Notes under the pieces: model-generated
The model's input: only the letters and a program-made list of their open reading frames with translations
Told to the model about the DNA's origin: nothing
Databases searched by the model: none
In this document: one piece after another, positions 1 to 11,134 of the stretch
How the letters are laid out: every line of letters begins with the position of its first letter
Numbering within the stretch: position 1 is the stretch's first letter
Program-made: the position numbers and the translations under genes
Assembly: GCF_032854445.1 (NCBI RefSeq)
Contig: NC_088306.1
Location: 5,657,145 to 5,721,144 of the forward strand
DNA: 64,000 nt
Reading direction: 5' to 3'
Origin: Liolophura sinensis
Lineage: Eukaryota > Mollusca > Polyplacophora > Chitonida > Chitonidae

Positions 1-70
1 CGGTTAGGAAATAATCATTCTTCATATGTGTTGTGCGGTTAAGCAATAATCATTCTTCATACGTGTTGTG
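1..70. repeat. Two-copy 36-bp tandem repeat at the window edge
   Basis: CGGTTAGGAAATAATCATTC and CGGTTAAGCAATAATCATTC begin about 36 bp apart, each followed by TTCATAYGTGTTGTG. The repeat may continue to the left of the window. Confidence 0.7.
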
Positions 71-1030
71 CCAAAATGTGTAATTCTTATCTCCGCAATG
101 CTCAATGACGAATCGTATGAGTGCTGTGTGGAATTTTGTCCGTAATATTCACACGGCCATCCTTGTGCGTGTAACGTTTAAAATTGGGTTCGTGACCATG
201 GTGACAAAATTGGGTGGAAACTATAAGTTATAGATTATGACTGAAGAGAGGGCTTAGGGGTAGTGGTAAACTGGCACTTGAGGAGAAGTAGGTCAGACCC
301 GAAGTTCATGTTCAACATGAAGTTTTCGTTTGTACAAGGACGGTCATTTCCATCGGGGAAAGAAACCAGAGTGCACGGAGGAAACCATAGGAACTCATAC
401 GAACTTTCCTACGTGTGGCGTACAGTGACGTGCGCACCATCTGACTGGAAGACTGTGAAAACGTCCAGGTTTGCCTTCACACGATCGTCGTTGACAGCCT
501 TTTGCCACCAGCGCCCCAGTGCCACGTACAAGCCGTGAAAGCAAGAGAATCCGAATTTCCCTGCAGTAATAAAATCAAATTGAGTTGTGGAGCGCTTTTT
601 TCTGCCTGCGCTGGCATTTTTCTTTGAATTAGTAAATATGTCGTACGGATTCCATGTTTGATACACCTATCTCAGCTGACCTTGTATACATGCCTTACAG
701 AGATAACTCTAAACTGTTTGATCGATCAGCTTATAACTTTGTGTGTATCACAGGCATTAGACATGCGCATAGGTGTGTGTATGAAATAAACAAATGGTGC
801 AGTCTGTGAATGTTTACTGTTTATCTAACTATAAATGTTAGCATATACACTGTTACAATACTTTGTACAAGATGATTCGTCGGCGATGGGTTCCTGAGGT
901 ACGGAATTTGATTTAAAAAAACATGAACATGTATTTCTGCTCAAAAATAAATACCTCTACAATCTGTGCTGTAGGTATAAGTAGGCATGTAATATAATGT
1001 AATTGTTAATAAAATATCAGATGAAGACGT
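71..1030. other. No recognised gene
   Basis: Short ORFs on both strands (for example 263-538 and 409-666) overlap each other and show no domain, repeat structure or splice context that I recognise. I see nothing else here. Confidence 0.6.
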
Positions 1031-1032
1031 CA

Positions 1033-1033
1033 C

Positions 1034-1064
<31 letters not shown>

Positions 1065-1066
1065 TG
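1033..1066. repeat. ATTT microsatellite
   Basis: About eight perfect TTTA units. A run like this is a typical tail of the SINE families in this window, and SINE-like sequence follows immediately. Confidence 0.85.
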
Positions 1067-1090
1067 TAGTTAGTTAATTAACGATATATT

Positions 1091-1215
1091 CAAGTATTTT
1101 TTACTTTATCAGGTTTATGGTTTAAGGAAGCCGGAGTGCCCGGAACAAGCCACTGACCTTTGCTAGCTGCCTGACAAACCTTTTCACTTATAGAGCGAGC
1201 CAGCACTTTAACCAT
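1091..1215 (-). mobile_element. Degenerate tRNA-derived SINE-like fragment
   Basis: GGAAGCCGGAGTGCCCGGAACAAGCC followed by a CTGACAAACCTTTTCAC block resembles, from memory, a common molluscan SINE body. Similar wording occurs at 63,715-63,870. No clear A or B box survives. Confidence 0.4.
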
Positions 1216-1825
1216 TTGAAAACTAGTATCGTATAATGTGGCCTTATAGAAACAACTATGTAAATATACATGTAGAGCTGAGAAAACGCATTTATTTTGG
1301 GTGTGTCCTTTTCGTCTGGATATTTATTTATTTTATTTGAATGGTGTTTTACTCCGTAGCAAGAATGTTTTAATTACATGTCCTGGTCTGTTAATATTAC
1401 AAACTAATCGATGGAGACGTGTATGTAAATTGTGAAAGGTATTTCACATACATATAATTTAATTTTCCTGAATTTACGTTTGGAATGCGCAATCCCACTG
1501 GTCAAAAGAACGAAAATATATTGCAGTCAGTCCTTTAATAATTACTACGTTACAAACAGAATGAAACTTCTAAACAAAATGGCCGCAAAGTGACCTCCAG
1601 TCTCTCAAGTTGTACTTAACTAACCTACAGTGCCAGCTTCTTTATTGTGACGTCACTAGCTGAATGTCCGCGCATGCTCAGTTTCTCAATGGTCTGATCA
1701 CCTTTTATCAAGCGTGCATACATTTTCTGATCATTTAACCTCTTATCAGGCGTGCATACATTTCGGGATAATTTTTACATTTTACCAGGCGTACATATAT
1801 TTCCTGGCCTTTGCCACCATTTATC
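1216..1825. other. AT-rich stretch without a recognised gene
   Basis: Contains three loose repeats of TTATCARGCGTRCATA between 1,707 and 1,798, about 40 bp apart, just before a SINE tail. No domain-bearing ORF. Confidence 0.5.
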
Positions 1826-1954
1826 AGGTCTTCCAGCAACCTTCGGATGGTCGTGAGTTTCCCCCGGGCTCTGCCCGGTTTCCTCCCAAAATAATGCTGG
1901 CCGCCGTCGTATAAGTGAAATATTCTTGAGTACGGCGTAAAACAGCAATCAAAT
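1826..1954 (+). mobile_element. SINE, 3' half, plus orientation
   Basis: Ordered blocks TCGTGAGTTTCCCCCGGGCT, GCCCGGTTTCCTCCC, TAATGCTGGCCGCCGTCGTA, AAGTGAAATATTCTTGAG and TACGGCGTAAAACANCAATC AAA are the shared 3' part of the SINE family found five or more times in this window. The head is missing. It joins tail to tail with the next copy. Confidence 0.8.
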
Positions 1955-2197
1955 TTTACGCCGTACTCCACAGCATTTCACTTCAACCACGGCGGTGAGC
2001 ATAATGGTAGGATGAAAGTTGACACAGCCCATTGGAAACCCACGACCATCCGCTGTCTGCTGACAGATCTTCTCAGGTACGGCTGGAGAAGAAGCCATTT
2101 TGACGTGGAATTAAGCTCACAACAAGCGCATTGGCTGAAGGATCCTGAGCCGTTGTGCCGTGGTGGCTTGCTGAACCCCGCGGCCACGGAGGCCCCT
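1955..2197 (-). mobile_element. SINE, near full length, minus orientation
   Basis: Begins with the reversed tail TTTTACGCCGTACTC and ends near the tRNA-like head (GCCACGGAGGCCCC on the plus strand). Same family as the adjacent plus-strand copy, so the two form a large imperfect palindrome. Confidence 0.75.
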
Positions 2198-2637
2198 TTC
2201 ACTTTTGATCAGGTGTTCATAACGTTCCTGATAAATTTGATCACCTCTGACCAGAAGTAAAGACTAACGCAAGACCTTCATTGACTGAATGTCATTTTTG
2301 CCATTAGAATGCATAAAGACATTTTCATTGACAAATTGTTCAGACCATATTTAGACTAAATACTATAACGAGTCACATTGTTTTGATTTTGGAATCAATT
2401 TCTTTAAATTTTATTTAGCCAAGATAATCGTTTTGATTGTTGGTAATTATCATAATTATTCTTGGCAGTGATAAATTACGTATGTAACGGTCAAGGTAAA
2501 TGATTTCCTGCAGCCTTACTTTTTACTTTCACGCAACATTTTTAATGGAATCAGATTCACGTTTGGATCAAAGGGCCATAACTCCTGCTCATACTGACGA
2601 ATCCCGCCACGGGTCAGGCCACGTGTGTATGCCTATG
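2198..2637. other. AT-rich stretch without a recognised gene
   Basis: No domain, repeat or plausible exon seen between the SINE pair and the left edge of the array. Confidence 0.55.
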
Positions 2638-2980
2638 CCATTGTTAAAGAATAGAAGGCATAGAAAAGAAATTGATTTCTTTTAAAAGAAATGATGAATC
2701 ATTCAATTAGAGGCTGACGGTAATGGTTATCTTTTGTGTTACACAATGGGAGTTTGACCGACTGAGGAGAATTTTCTTTCTAAATTCGAACTAAACCACG
2801 AGCAGTGTAGTATACAACCCATTAAATTGCGTTGAAGTAACTTTCGTGATTCCAGTATAATTAAGCAAGGAAGGAAGTGACAAAAAACAACAAGTCATAC
2901 ATGCATGTTTCAGATGTGGTTTTATTCAGTCATCACTGGGAAGATAATATGTAAAGAGAGCAAACAACAAAAACAAAGCG
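2638..2980 (-). repeat. Left-edge truncated unit of the array
   Basis: Positions 2,638-2,680 match the distal-promoter segment containing AGAAAAGAAATTGATTTC, and 2,740-2,760 match the ACACAATGGG spacer block. The sequence then jumps near 2,775 straight to the AACCACGAGCAGTGTAG block that precedes the poly(A) region of gene copy 1. About 700 bp of normal spacer are therefore missing. The segment 2,681-2,738 is poorly conserved. Confidence 0.75.
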
Positions 2981-3030
2981 TTGTTCAAAAGCTGTAAAGA
3001 GCTTCAGGGTTTGGCCAACTTGAGTGTGTT

Positions 3031-3351
3031 CTACAGTCTCGCAAGTCGCCTGAGAGTTTGGTTGGATCTTGGTTTTATCCGCATTGCTGGCTTGCTTTTA
3101 CTTTTCAGTAGTTCCTGTTGGTATGGTCTGGTAACTATCAAGTGGCTATCATTGCTCAATTTCGACGTCTCGGCAAAAGTGTTTATGTCAACTGTGGAGA
3201 AGACGATTGGCTTATACTGCTTTGTCAAATCTTTGATATCTTGTTCTTTCTGGAAGGTGATTGGTTGCCTGAGAGACTGGTCATTGCTTGGCAGTGAAGT
3301 TGGGCTGTTACTGTGGCCAGGAATAAAGTCGAGTGGAAGAAGGCTATACAT
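3031..3351 (-). CDS. Array gene copy 1: small basic protein of unknown function, 106 aa
   Basis: Intact 106-codon ORF ending in TAG. Across the family the middle block (TFQK, DIKDLTKQYKPIV, STVDVN, ETSK, DSHLI, PYQ) and the tail (LKSKSKPALRIKPRS, TLRR, ARL) are nearly constant, while the first 30 residues vary. The last 25 residues of the consensus hold nine Lys/Arg and no acidic residue. There is no Cys or Trp, no signal peptide and no membrane segment. The TATA box lies at 3,415-3,423, and AATAAA (minus strand) at 2,921-2,926, so the predicted mRNA is short and unspliced. This edge copy is the most divergent of the left half: FIPG near the start, DINTF, LIVTR, ELL, PAM and RSN replace otherwise constant residues. 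I do not recognise the family. A nuclear or nucleic-acid-binding role would fit the basic tail but is only inference. Confidence 0.6.
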   Translation of the reverse strand: MYSLLPLDFIPGHSNSPTSLPSNDQSLRQPITFQKEQDIKDLTKQYKPIVFSTVDINTFAETSKLSNDSHLIVTRPYQQELLKSKSKPAMRIKPRSNQTLRRLARL

Positions 3352-4179
3352 CGTTGGAAGAGGTCTTCTTGAAGAGTGTCAAATGGTTTCTGAGGATTCT
3401 AGAGAAAACTGGCCTTTTATATACACGAGTCGAGCATCATGAGAAGTGTCGATTTCACTAGTCACTTGTTTATCCATACAAAGCTGACATAGTGTTTCTT
3501 CTATAAGACTATATGATTGTTGCCATACAAAAAAAATTGAACAGAAAGTTTGTTCTGGGTGTGTACACAAATGTTTCTTTATATACACTGGTCAGGCGGC
3601 ATGAGGAATGTAGATTTCGCTAGTAAGGTGGTTGTCCTTCTTATTCAATATTCGTTCTTTGTTTGTATGTCTAGACCATTGTTACCATAGAAAAGAAATT
3701 AATTTCTCTGCGTTATTGTTCCGTTTTACTTCGCGATCTCTCGTTACATCAGGTGGGCAATAATTCATTCATTAAGGAGCTGACGATGGGAGATTGTCTT
3801 TGTATGACACAATGGGCGTTGAATCAACTGTTACAAGAGTTTTTATCTCCAAAGGGATAATGACATGTCCCGGTCTGTGATGCCGCAAAGTCTGTAGTAA
3901 GACTGAAGATTGTGGTCAACTAGATGGAAATCATGCACATTTCTGGAGATTTACATATGAATCTAGTATTCGCAGAACACTTTTTTTCGATAAACATTTT
4001 CCTACGACAAGGTAGCATAGAATATTTCTCTTATAATAATACATTCATTTGGAATCTAGAGGTATTTTGCTTTTTAACATTTGGAGATTTACACAACACC
4101 AACGTTTAATATAAAAGCGTGAAGAATTTAGAAAGCCGGTCCTGCAATTTGTCTGCGCATTGTTTATCTTGACCGTTAC

Positions 4180-4265
4180 CCATTTGGTCTAATATGCTGC
4201 GGCGGAAACACTGACTGTTTTTATCCGCAATATTCTCTATGGAGATAAGGAATTGCCCTGCTAGG
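4180..4265. other. Hairpin-rich conserved spacer block (example unit)
   Basis: The block recurs once per unit. GACC...GGTC can pair across TTGACCGTTACCCATTTGGTC. GCGGA (4,202-4,206) can pair with TCCGC (4,224-4,228), with AAAC/GTTT inside. TCTC (4,234-4,237) and GAGA (4,242-4,245) close a TATG loop, flanked by AATATTC/GGAATT. Whether these form RNA or are only DNA signals is unknown. Confidence 0.4.
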
Positions 4266-4691
4266 CGGAAGGTTTTTAATAGTGTAATTTAAGATGTATC
4301 TCCAACATAACGGCTGAGAAAATTACACCCATGAAACTATGTAAAAATGATGCGCACAGAGACCTGTGCAGGCAAAAAATCCAACTTCATTTTGGATAGA
4401 TTCATCTAAAGGTCCTTGGAATGTTTTGTGTAACTGGCAGTTTTATTTTAACTGAACCACGAGCAGTGTAGTATAGAATCTATTAAATTGCGTTTAACTA
4501 ACTTTCGTGATTTTAGTCTAATTAAGCAAGGAAAGAAGTGACAAAAGACAACATATTATATATGCATCTTTCAGATGTGGTTTTATTCAGTCATTACTGA
4601 GAAGATAAGATGTAAAGGAAGCAAACAACAAAAACAAAGCGTTATTCAAAAGCTGTAAAGAGCTTTAGAGTTTGGCCAACTTGAATGTGTT

Positions 4692-5000
4692 CTACAGTCT
4701 CGCATGTCGCCTGAGAGTTTGGCTGGATCTTGGTTTTATCCTCAATGCTGGCTTGCTTTTACTTTTCAGCTGTTCCTGTTGGTAAGGTGTGGACTGTATT
4801 AAGTGGCTGTCATTGCTTAATTTCGACGTCTCGGCAGTATTGTTTACGTCAACCGTGGAGAAGACGATTGGCTTATACTGCTTTGTCAAATCTTTGATAT
4901 CTTGTTCTTTCTGGAAGGTAGCTGATTGGCTGAGATACTGGCCATTGCTTGGGCTGTTAATGTGGCCAGGAACAACGTCGAGTGGAATAATGCTATGCAT
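4692..5000 (-). CDS. Array gene copy 2 (102 aa, in-frame 4-codon deletion)
   Basis: Intact ORF that lacks four codons of the SPTSLPSN stretch near residue 16, a 12-bp loss that keeps the frame. It begins MHSIIPLDVVPGH and ends RRHARL, where most copies have RRLARL. The TATA sequence (5,064-5,072) is extended by one TA step, TATATATAAAA. The poly(A) signal is at 4,582-4,587. The unit upstream of it is short, because about 300 bp of spacer are missing around 5,420. Confidence 0.6.
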   Translation of the reverse strand: MHSIIPLDVVPGHINSPSNGQYLSQSATFQKEQDIKDLTKQYKPIVFSTVDVNNTAETSKLSNDSHLIQSTPYQQEQLKSKSKPALRIKPRSSQTLRRHARL

Positions 5001-6068
5001 GGTTGGAAGAGGTCTTGTTGAAGAGTGTCAAATGGTTTCTGAAGGCTTTAGGGAAAACTGGCCTTTTATATATACATGAGTCGAGCGTCACGAGATGTGT
5101 CAATTTCACTAGTCAGTTGTTCTTATCCAGACAAAGCTGACGATGTGTTTGTTCTTAGATAATTGTTCTTAGAATATCTGTCTAGATGATTGTTGGCCTA
5201 CAAAGGAAATTAATCAGGCCGTTTGTTCTGGCTGTCTAGACAATATTCCTTTATATACACGGGTCAGGCGGCATGAGGAATGTCGATTTCACTAGTCAGT
5301 TGTCCAGCCAACCAAAAGTGGTTGTCCCTCTTTTTAAAAGTTTGTTCTTTGTTTGTATGTGTAGATCATTGTTGGCATAGAAAAGAAATTGATTTCTCTC
5401 CGTTATTGTTCCGTTTTTCTTTGTAAAACTGTAGAATGTGGTCAACTGGATGGAAAACATGCACATTTCTGGAGTTTTACATAAGAAACTATTTTTCACA
5501 AAACACATTTTTTTCAAAACACCTTTTCCTGCAACAAGGTAGAATAGAAAATTTTCTTTATAATAATACATTCATTTAAAATCTAGAGTTATTAGGCTTT
5601 TAACATTTACAGATTAACACAAGAGCAACCTTTAATATAAAAGCGTAAACATTTCAGAAAGGCGGTCAAGCAATTTGTCTGCGCATTTTACTCTCCACCG
5701 TTACCAATTTTTTCTAATTTCCTGCGGCTGAAACACTGATTGTTTTCATCCGCAATATTCTCTATGGAGACAAGGAATTGACCTGCTGGATGGATTCATC
5801 TAAACGTCCATGAAATGTTCTAATCAAGTGGCAGTTTTCTTTGAACTAATCCACGAGCAGTGTACAATCCAATAAATTGCTTCAACTAACTTTACTGATT
5901 TTATTATAATTAAGCAAGGAAGGAAGTGACAAAAGACAACTTAGTATACATGCATGTTTCAGATGTGATTTTATTCAGTCATCACTATGTAAAGCAAGCC
6001 GACAACAAAAGCAAAGTGTTGTTCAAAAGCTGTAAGGAGCTTTAGGGTTTGGCCAACTTGAGTGTGTT

Positions 6069-6389
6069 CTACAGTCTGGCAAGTCGCCTGAGAGTTTGGC
6101 TGGATCTTGGTTTTATCCGCAATGCTGGTTTGCTTTTACTTTTCAGCTGTTCCTGTTGGTAAGGTGTGGCATGTATCAAGTGGCTGTCATCGTTCATTTT
6201 CGACGTCTCGGCAGAAGTGTTTACGTCAACCGTGGAGAGGACGATTGGCTTGTACTGCTTTGTCAAATCTTTAATACCTTGTTCTTTCTGGAAGGTGATT
6301 GCTTGCCTGAGAGACTGACCATTGCTTGGGAGTGAAGTTGGGCTGTTACTGTGGCCAGGAACAACTTCGAGTGGAATAATGCTATACAT
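6069..6389 (-). CDS. Array gene copy 3 (106 aa)
   Basis: Intact ORF. N-terminus MYSIIPLEVVPGH, shared only with copy 5 (LEV instead of LDF), together with EQGIKD. Private changes are IVLSTV and KMNDD in the middle block. The TATA box at 6,454-6,462 reads TATATAAAT. Poly(A) signal at 5,969-5,974, 95 bp past the stop. Confidence 0.6.
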   Translation of the reverse strand: MYSIIPLEVVPGHSNSPTSLPSNGQSLRQAITFQKEQGIKDLTKQYKPIVLSTVDVNTSAETSKMNDDSHLIHATPYQQEQLKSKSKPALRIKPRSSQTLRRLARL

Positions 6390-7757
6390 GGTTGGAAGAG
6401 GTCTTCTTAAAGGGTGTCAAATGGTTTCTGAAGGCTTTATGGAAAACTGGCCATTTATATACACGTGTCGAGCGTCACGAGAAGTGTCGATTTCACTCGT
6501 CAGTTGTTTTTATCCAGACAAAGCTGACGATGTGTTTGATCTTAGATTATTGTTCTTAGAATGTCTGTCTATATTATTGTTGTGCTACAAAAGAAACTGA
6601 TTAGACCTTTTGTTCTGGCTGTGTAGACAATGTTCCTCTATATACACGGGTCAGGCGGCACGAGGAATGTCGATTTCACTAGTTAGTTGTCCAGCCAAAC
6701 AAAGGTGGTTGTCCTTCTTATTCAATATTTGTTCTTTGTTTGTATGTCTAGACCATTGTTGTCACAGAAAAGAAATTGATTTCTCTCCGTTTTTGTTCCG
6801 TTTTTCTTTGCGATCACTTCTTACAACAGGGGGCTATCATTCATTCAATAAGGATCGGATAATGAAATATTGTTTTTGTATTACACAATGGGCGTTTGAC
6901 CGGCTGTTAGAAGAGTTTCTGTCCAAAGGGATACTGACATGTCCCGGTCTGTGATGCCGCAAAATCCGGAGTAAGACTGAAGATTGTGGTCAACTGGATG
7001 GAAAACATGCACATTTCTGGATTTTTGCATAAAAATCTATTATTCACAAAACACTTTTTTCTAAAACACCTTTTCCTGCAACAAGGTAGAATAGAAAATT
7101 TCTCTTATAATATTACATTCTCTTGGAATCAAGAGGGATTTTGCTTCTGAACCATTGCAGATTAACACAACAACAACCTTTGTTATAAAAGTGTGAACAA
7201 TTTAGAAAGGTGGTTCTGCAATTTGTCTGCGCATATTTTTTTACTCGGCCCATCCTCATTTGGTTTAATTTGGTGCGGAGGAAACACTGACTCTTTTTAT
7301 GCGCAATAATCTCTATGGAGATAAGGAATTGACCGGCTAGGCGGCAGATTTTTTATAATTAAATATATTATGTTTCCCCAACATAACGTCTAAGAACTTA
7401 CTCTCATGCAACTTTGTAAAAATGAAGGGCACGGAGACCTGTGCAGGCAAAACTTCGAACTTTATTTTGGATGGATTCACCTAAAGGTACTTGGAATATT
7501 CTATGGAAGTGGCAGTTTTATTTGAACTGAACCACGAGCAGTGTATTATACAATCCATTAAATTGCGTTCAAGTAACTTTCCTGATTTTAACATAATTAA
7601 GCAATGAAGGAAGTGATAAAAGACAACATATTATATATGCATGTTTCAGATGTGGTTTTATTTAGTCATCACTAGCTGTAAAGCAAGCCAACAACGAAAA
7701 CAAAGCATTATGCAAAAGCTGTAAAGAGCTTTAGGGTTTGGCCAACTTGAGTGTGTT

Positions 7758-8078
7758 CTACAGTCTCACAAGTCGCCTGAGAGTTTGGCTGGATCTTGGT
7801 TTTATCCGCAATGCTGGCTTGCTTTTACTTTTCAGCTGTTCCTGTTGGTAAGGTGTGGCATGTATCAAGTGGCTGTCATTCCTCAATTTAGACGTCTCGG
7901 CAGAAGTGTTTACGTCAACTGTGGAGAAGACGATTGGCTTATACTGCTTTGTCAAATCTTTGATATCTTGTCCTTTCTGAAAGGTGATTGGTTGCCTGAG
8001 ATACTGGCCATGGCTTGGCAGTGAAGTTGGGCTGTTGCCGTGGCCCGGAACAAAGTTGAGTTGAATAACGCTATACAT
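7758..8078 (-). CDS. Array gene copy 4 (106 aa, A-type N-terminus)
   Basis: Intact ORF starting MYSVIQLNFVPGHGN, the A-type N-terminus that dominates the right half of the array. Here it sits alone between the LEV copies 3 and 5. QKGQ replaces QKEQ. TATA box 8,142-8,150; poly(A) signal 7,657-7,662. The leader has CAGAATCC, the A-type form, just after the initiator. Confidence 0.6.
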   Translation of the reverse strand: MYSVIQLNFVPGHGNSPTSLPSHGQYLRQPITFQKGQDIKDLTKQYKPIVFSTVDVNTSAETSKLRNDSHLIHATPYQQEQLKSKSKPALRIKPRSSQTLRRLVRL

Positions 8079-9443
8079 GGTTGGAAGAGGTCTTCTTGAA
8101 GAGTGTCAAATGGATTCTGAAGGCTTTAGGGAAATCTTGGCTTTTATATACACGTGTCGAGCGTCACAAGAAGTGTCGATTTCACTAGTCAATTGTTTTT
8201 ATCCAGACAATGCTGACGATGTGTTTGTTCTTAGATAATTGTTCTTAGAATGTCTGTCTAGATAATTGTTGGCCTACAAAAGAAATTGATCAGACCGTTT
8301 GTTCTGGTTGTCTAGACAATGTTCCTCTATATACACGGGTCAGGCGGCATGAGGAATATCGATTTCACTAGTCAGTTGTCCAGCCAAACAAAGGTGGTTG
8401 ATCTTCTTATTTAATATTTGTTCTTTGTTTGTGTGTCTAGATCATTGTTGGCATAGAAAAGAAATTGATTTCTCTCCGTTATTGTTCCGTTTTTCTTTGC
8501 GATCTCTCGTTACAACGTTTGACCAATAATTTATTTATTAAGGAGCTAACAATGGGGGGATTGCTCTTGTATTACACAATGGGCGTTTGACTGACTGTTA
8601 CAAGAGTTTTTTTCTCCAAAGGGAATCCTGACATGTCCCAGTGTGTGATGCGGCAAAATTCGAAGTAAGACCGAAGAATGTGGTCGACTGGATGGAAAAC
8701 ATCCACATTTCTGGAGTTTTACATATGAAATTAGTATTCGCAAAACATTTTTTGACGAAACACTTTTTCTTGCAACAAGGTAGAAAAGAAGATTTCTCTT
8801 ATAATTTTACATTCATTTGGAATCTAGAGGTATTTTGCTTCTGAACCTATGCAAATTAACACATCAGCAATCTCTGATATATAAGCGTGAACAATTTAGA
8901 AAGATAGTCCTGCAATTTGTCAGCGCATTGTTTTTCTTGACCGCTGCCCATTTGGTCTAACATGCTGCGGCTGAAACACTGATTGTTTTCATCCGCAATA
9001 TTCTCTATGGAGATAAGGAATTGACCTGCTGGGCGGAAGGTTTTTTTAATAATTAAATATAATATGTATCCCCAACATAACGTCTCACAACTTAATCCTT
9101 TAAAACTATGTAAAAATGAAGCGCACGGAGACCTTAGCAGGCAAACCTCCCAACCTTATTTTGGATGGATTCATCTAAACGTCCATGAAATGTTGTAATC
9201 AAGTGGCAGTTTTCTTTGAACTAATCCACGAGCAGTGTACAATCTAATAAATTGCTTCAACTAACTTTACTGATTTTGTTATAATTAAGCAAGGAAGGAA
9301 GTGACAAAAGACAACATATTATATATGCATGTTTCAGATGTGATTTTATTCAGTCATCACTATGTAAAGCAAGCCGACAACAAAAACAAAGCGTTGTTCA
9401 AAAGCTGTAAAGAGCTTTAGGGTTTGGCCAACTTGAGTGTGTT

Positions 9444-9764
9444 CTACAGTCTGGCAAGTCGCCTGAGAGATTGGCTGGATCTTGGTTTTATCCGCAATGC
9501 TGGCCTGCTTTTACTTTTCAGCTCTTCCTGTTGGTAAGGTGTGGCATGTATCAAGTGGCTGCCATCGTTCAATTTCGACGTCTCGGCAGAAGTGTTTACG
9601 TCAACCGTGGAGAAGACGATTGGCTTGTACTGCTTTGTCAAATCTTTAATACCTTGTTCTTTCTGGAAGGTGATTGCTTGCCTGAGAGACTGACCATTGC
9701 TTGGGAGTGAAGTTGGGCTGTTACTGTGGCCAGGAACAACTTCGAGTGGAATAATGCTATACAT
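9444..9764 (-). CDS. Array gene copy 5 (106 aa)
   Basis: Intact ORF, sister of copy 3 by its LEVVPG and EQGIKD residues. KSRPALR replaces KSKPALR and SQSL replaces SQTL. TATA box 9,828-9,836; poly(A) signal 9,345-9,350. Upstream sequence 9,790-10,580 is almost identical to that of copy 4 (8,105-8,900), which suggests a recent exchange. Confidence 0.6.
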   Translation of the reverse strand: MYSIIPLEVVPGHSNSPTSLPSNGQSLRQAITFQKEQGIKDLTKQYKPIVFSTVDVNTSAETSKLNDGSHLIHATPYQQEELKSKSRPALRIKPRSSQSLRRLARL

Positions 9765-10808
9765 GGTTGGAAGAGGTCTTCTTGAAGAGTGTCAAATGGT
9801 TTCTGAAGGTTTTAGGGAAAACTGGCCTTTTATATACACGTGTCGAGCGTCACAAGAAGTGTCGATTTCACTCGTCAGTTGTTTTTATCCAGACAATGCT
9901 GACGATGTGTTTGTTCTTAGATAATTGTTCTTAGAATGTCTGTCTAGATAATTGTTGGCCTACAAAAGAAATTGATCAGACCGTTTGTTCTGGTTGTCTA
10001 GACAATGTTCCTCTATATACACGGGTCAGGCGGCACGAGGAATGTCGATTTCACTAGTCAGTTGTCCAGCCAAACAAAGGTGGTTGATCTTCTTATTTAA
10101 TATTTGTTCTTTGTTTGTGTGTCTAGATCATTGTTGGCATAGAAAAGAAATTGATTTCTCTCCGTTATTGTTCCGTTTTTCTTTGCGATCTCTCGTTACA
10201 ACGTTTGACCAATAATTTATTCATTAAGGAGCTAACAATGGGGGGATTGCTCTTGTATTACACAATGGGCGTTTGACTGACTGTTACAAGAGTTTTTTCT
10301 CCAAAGGGAATCTTGACATGTCCCAGTGTGTGATGCGGCAAAATTCGAAGTAAGACCGAAGAATGTGGTCGACTGGATGGAAAACATGCACATTTCTGGA
10401 GTTTTACATATGAAATTAGTATTCGCAAAACATTTTTTGACGAAACACTTTTTCTTGCAACAAGGTAGAATAGAAGATTTCTCTTATAATTTTACATTCA
10501 TTTGGAATCTAGAGGTATTTTGCTTCTGAACCTTTGCAAATTAACACATCAGCAATCTCTGATATATAAGCGTGAACAATTTAGAAAGATAGTCCTGCAA
10601 TTTGTCTGCGCATTGTTTTTCTTGACCGTTGCCTATTTGGTCTAACATGCTGCGGCGGAAACACTGATTGTTTACATCCGCAATATTCTCTATGGAGATA
10701 AGGAATTGACCTGCTAGGCGGAAGGTTTTTTTTAATAATTAAATATAATATGTATCCCCAACATCATGTCTAAGAACTTTCTCCTTTAAAACTATGTAAA
10801 AATGAAGC

Positions 10809-10824
10809 GCACCGAGATCGGTGC
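10809..10824. other. Recurrent short hairpin, GCAC-NNN-GTGC type (perfect example)
   Basis: Here GCACCG and CGGTGC pair perfectly around AGAT. The same position in other units reads GCACAG/CTGTGC (for example 24,956-24,971), GCACGG/CTGTGC with a G-T pair, or GCACGG/CGGTGC with one mismatch. In the unit at 40,815 the eight loop-side bases are missing, leaving GCACGTGC. The hairpin lies about 10 bp from the LINE insertion point. Confidence 0.45.
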
Positions 10825-11134
10825 AGGCAAAACTTCCAACTTTATTTTGGATGGATTCACCCAAAGGTCCTTGGAATATTCTATGGAAATAGCAGTTTTA
10901 TTTGAACTGAACCACGAGCAGTGTAGTATACAATCCATTAAATTGCGTTCGAGTAACATTCCTGATTTTTAATATAATTAAGCAAGGAAGGAATTGACAA
11001 AAGAAAACATTATGTATGCATGTTTCAGATGTGGTTTTATTCAGTCATCACTATGTTAATCAAGCCGACAACAAAAACAAAGCTTTGTTCAAAAGCTGTA
11101 AAGAGCTTTAGGGTTTGGTCAACTTGAATGTGTT

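Noticed and set aside
6096-6335. Recurrent 79-codon plus-strand ORFs opposite the array gene
   Set aside because: They begin at TTG rather than ATG, lie wholly antisense to the conserved ORF, have no plus-strand promoter, and are closed in many units. They are shadows of the minus-strand gene.
6610-6954. Plus-strand 70-114 codon ORFs over the distal promoter module (MFWLSRQC type)
   Set aside because: They start at varied codons, change frame between units, and overlap the conserved minus-strand promoter blocks.
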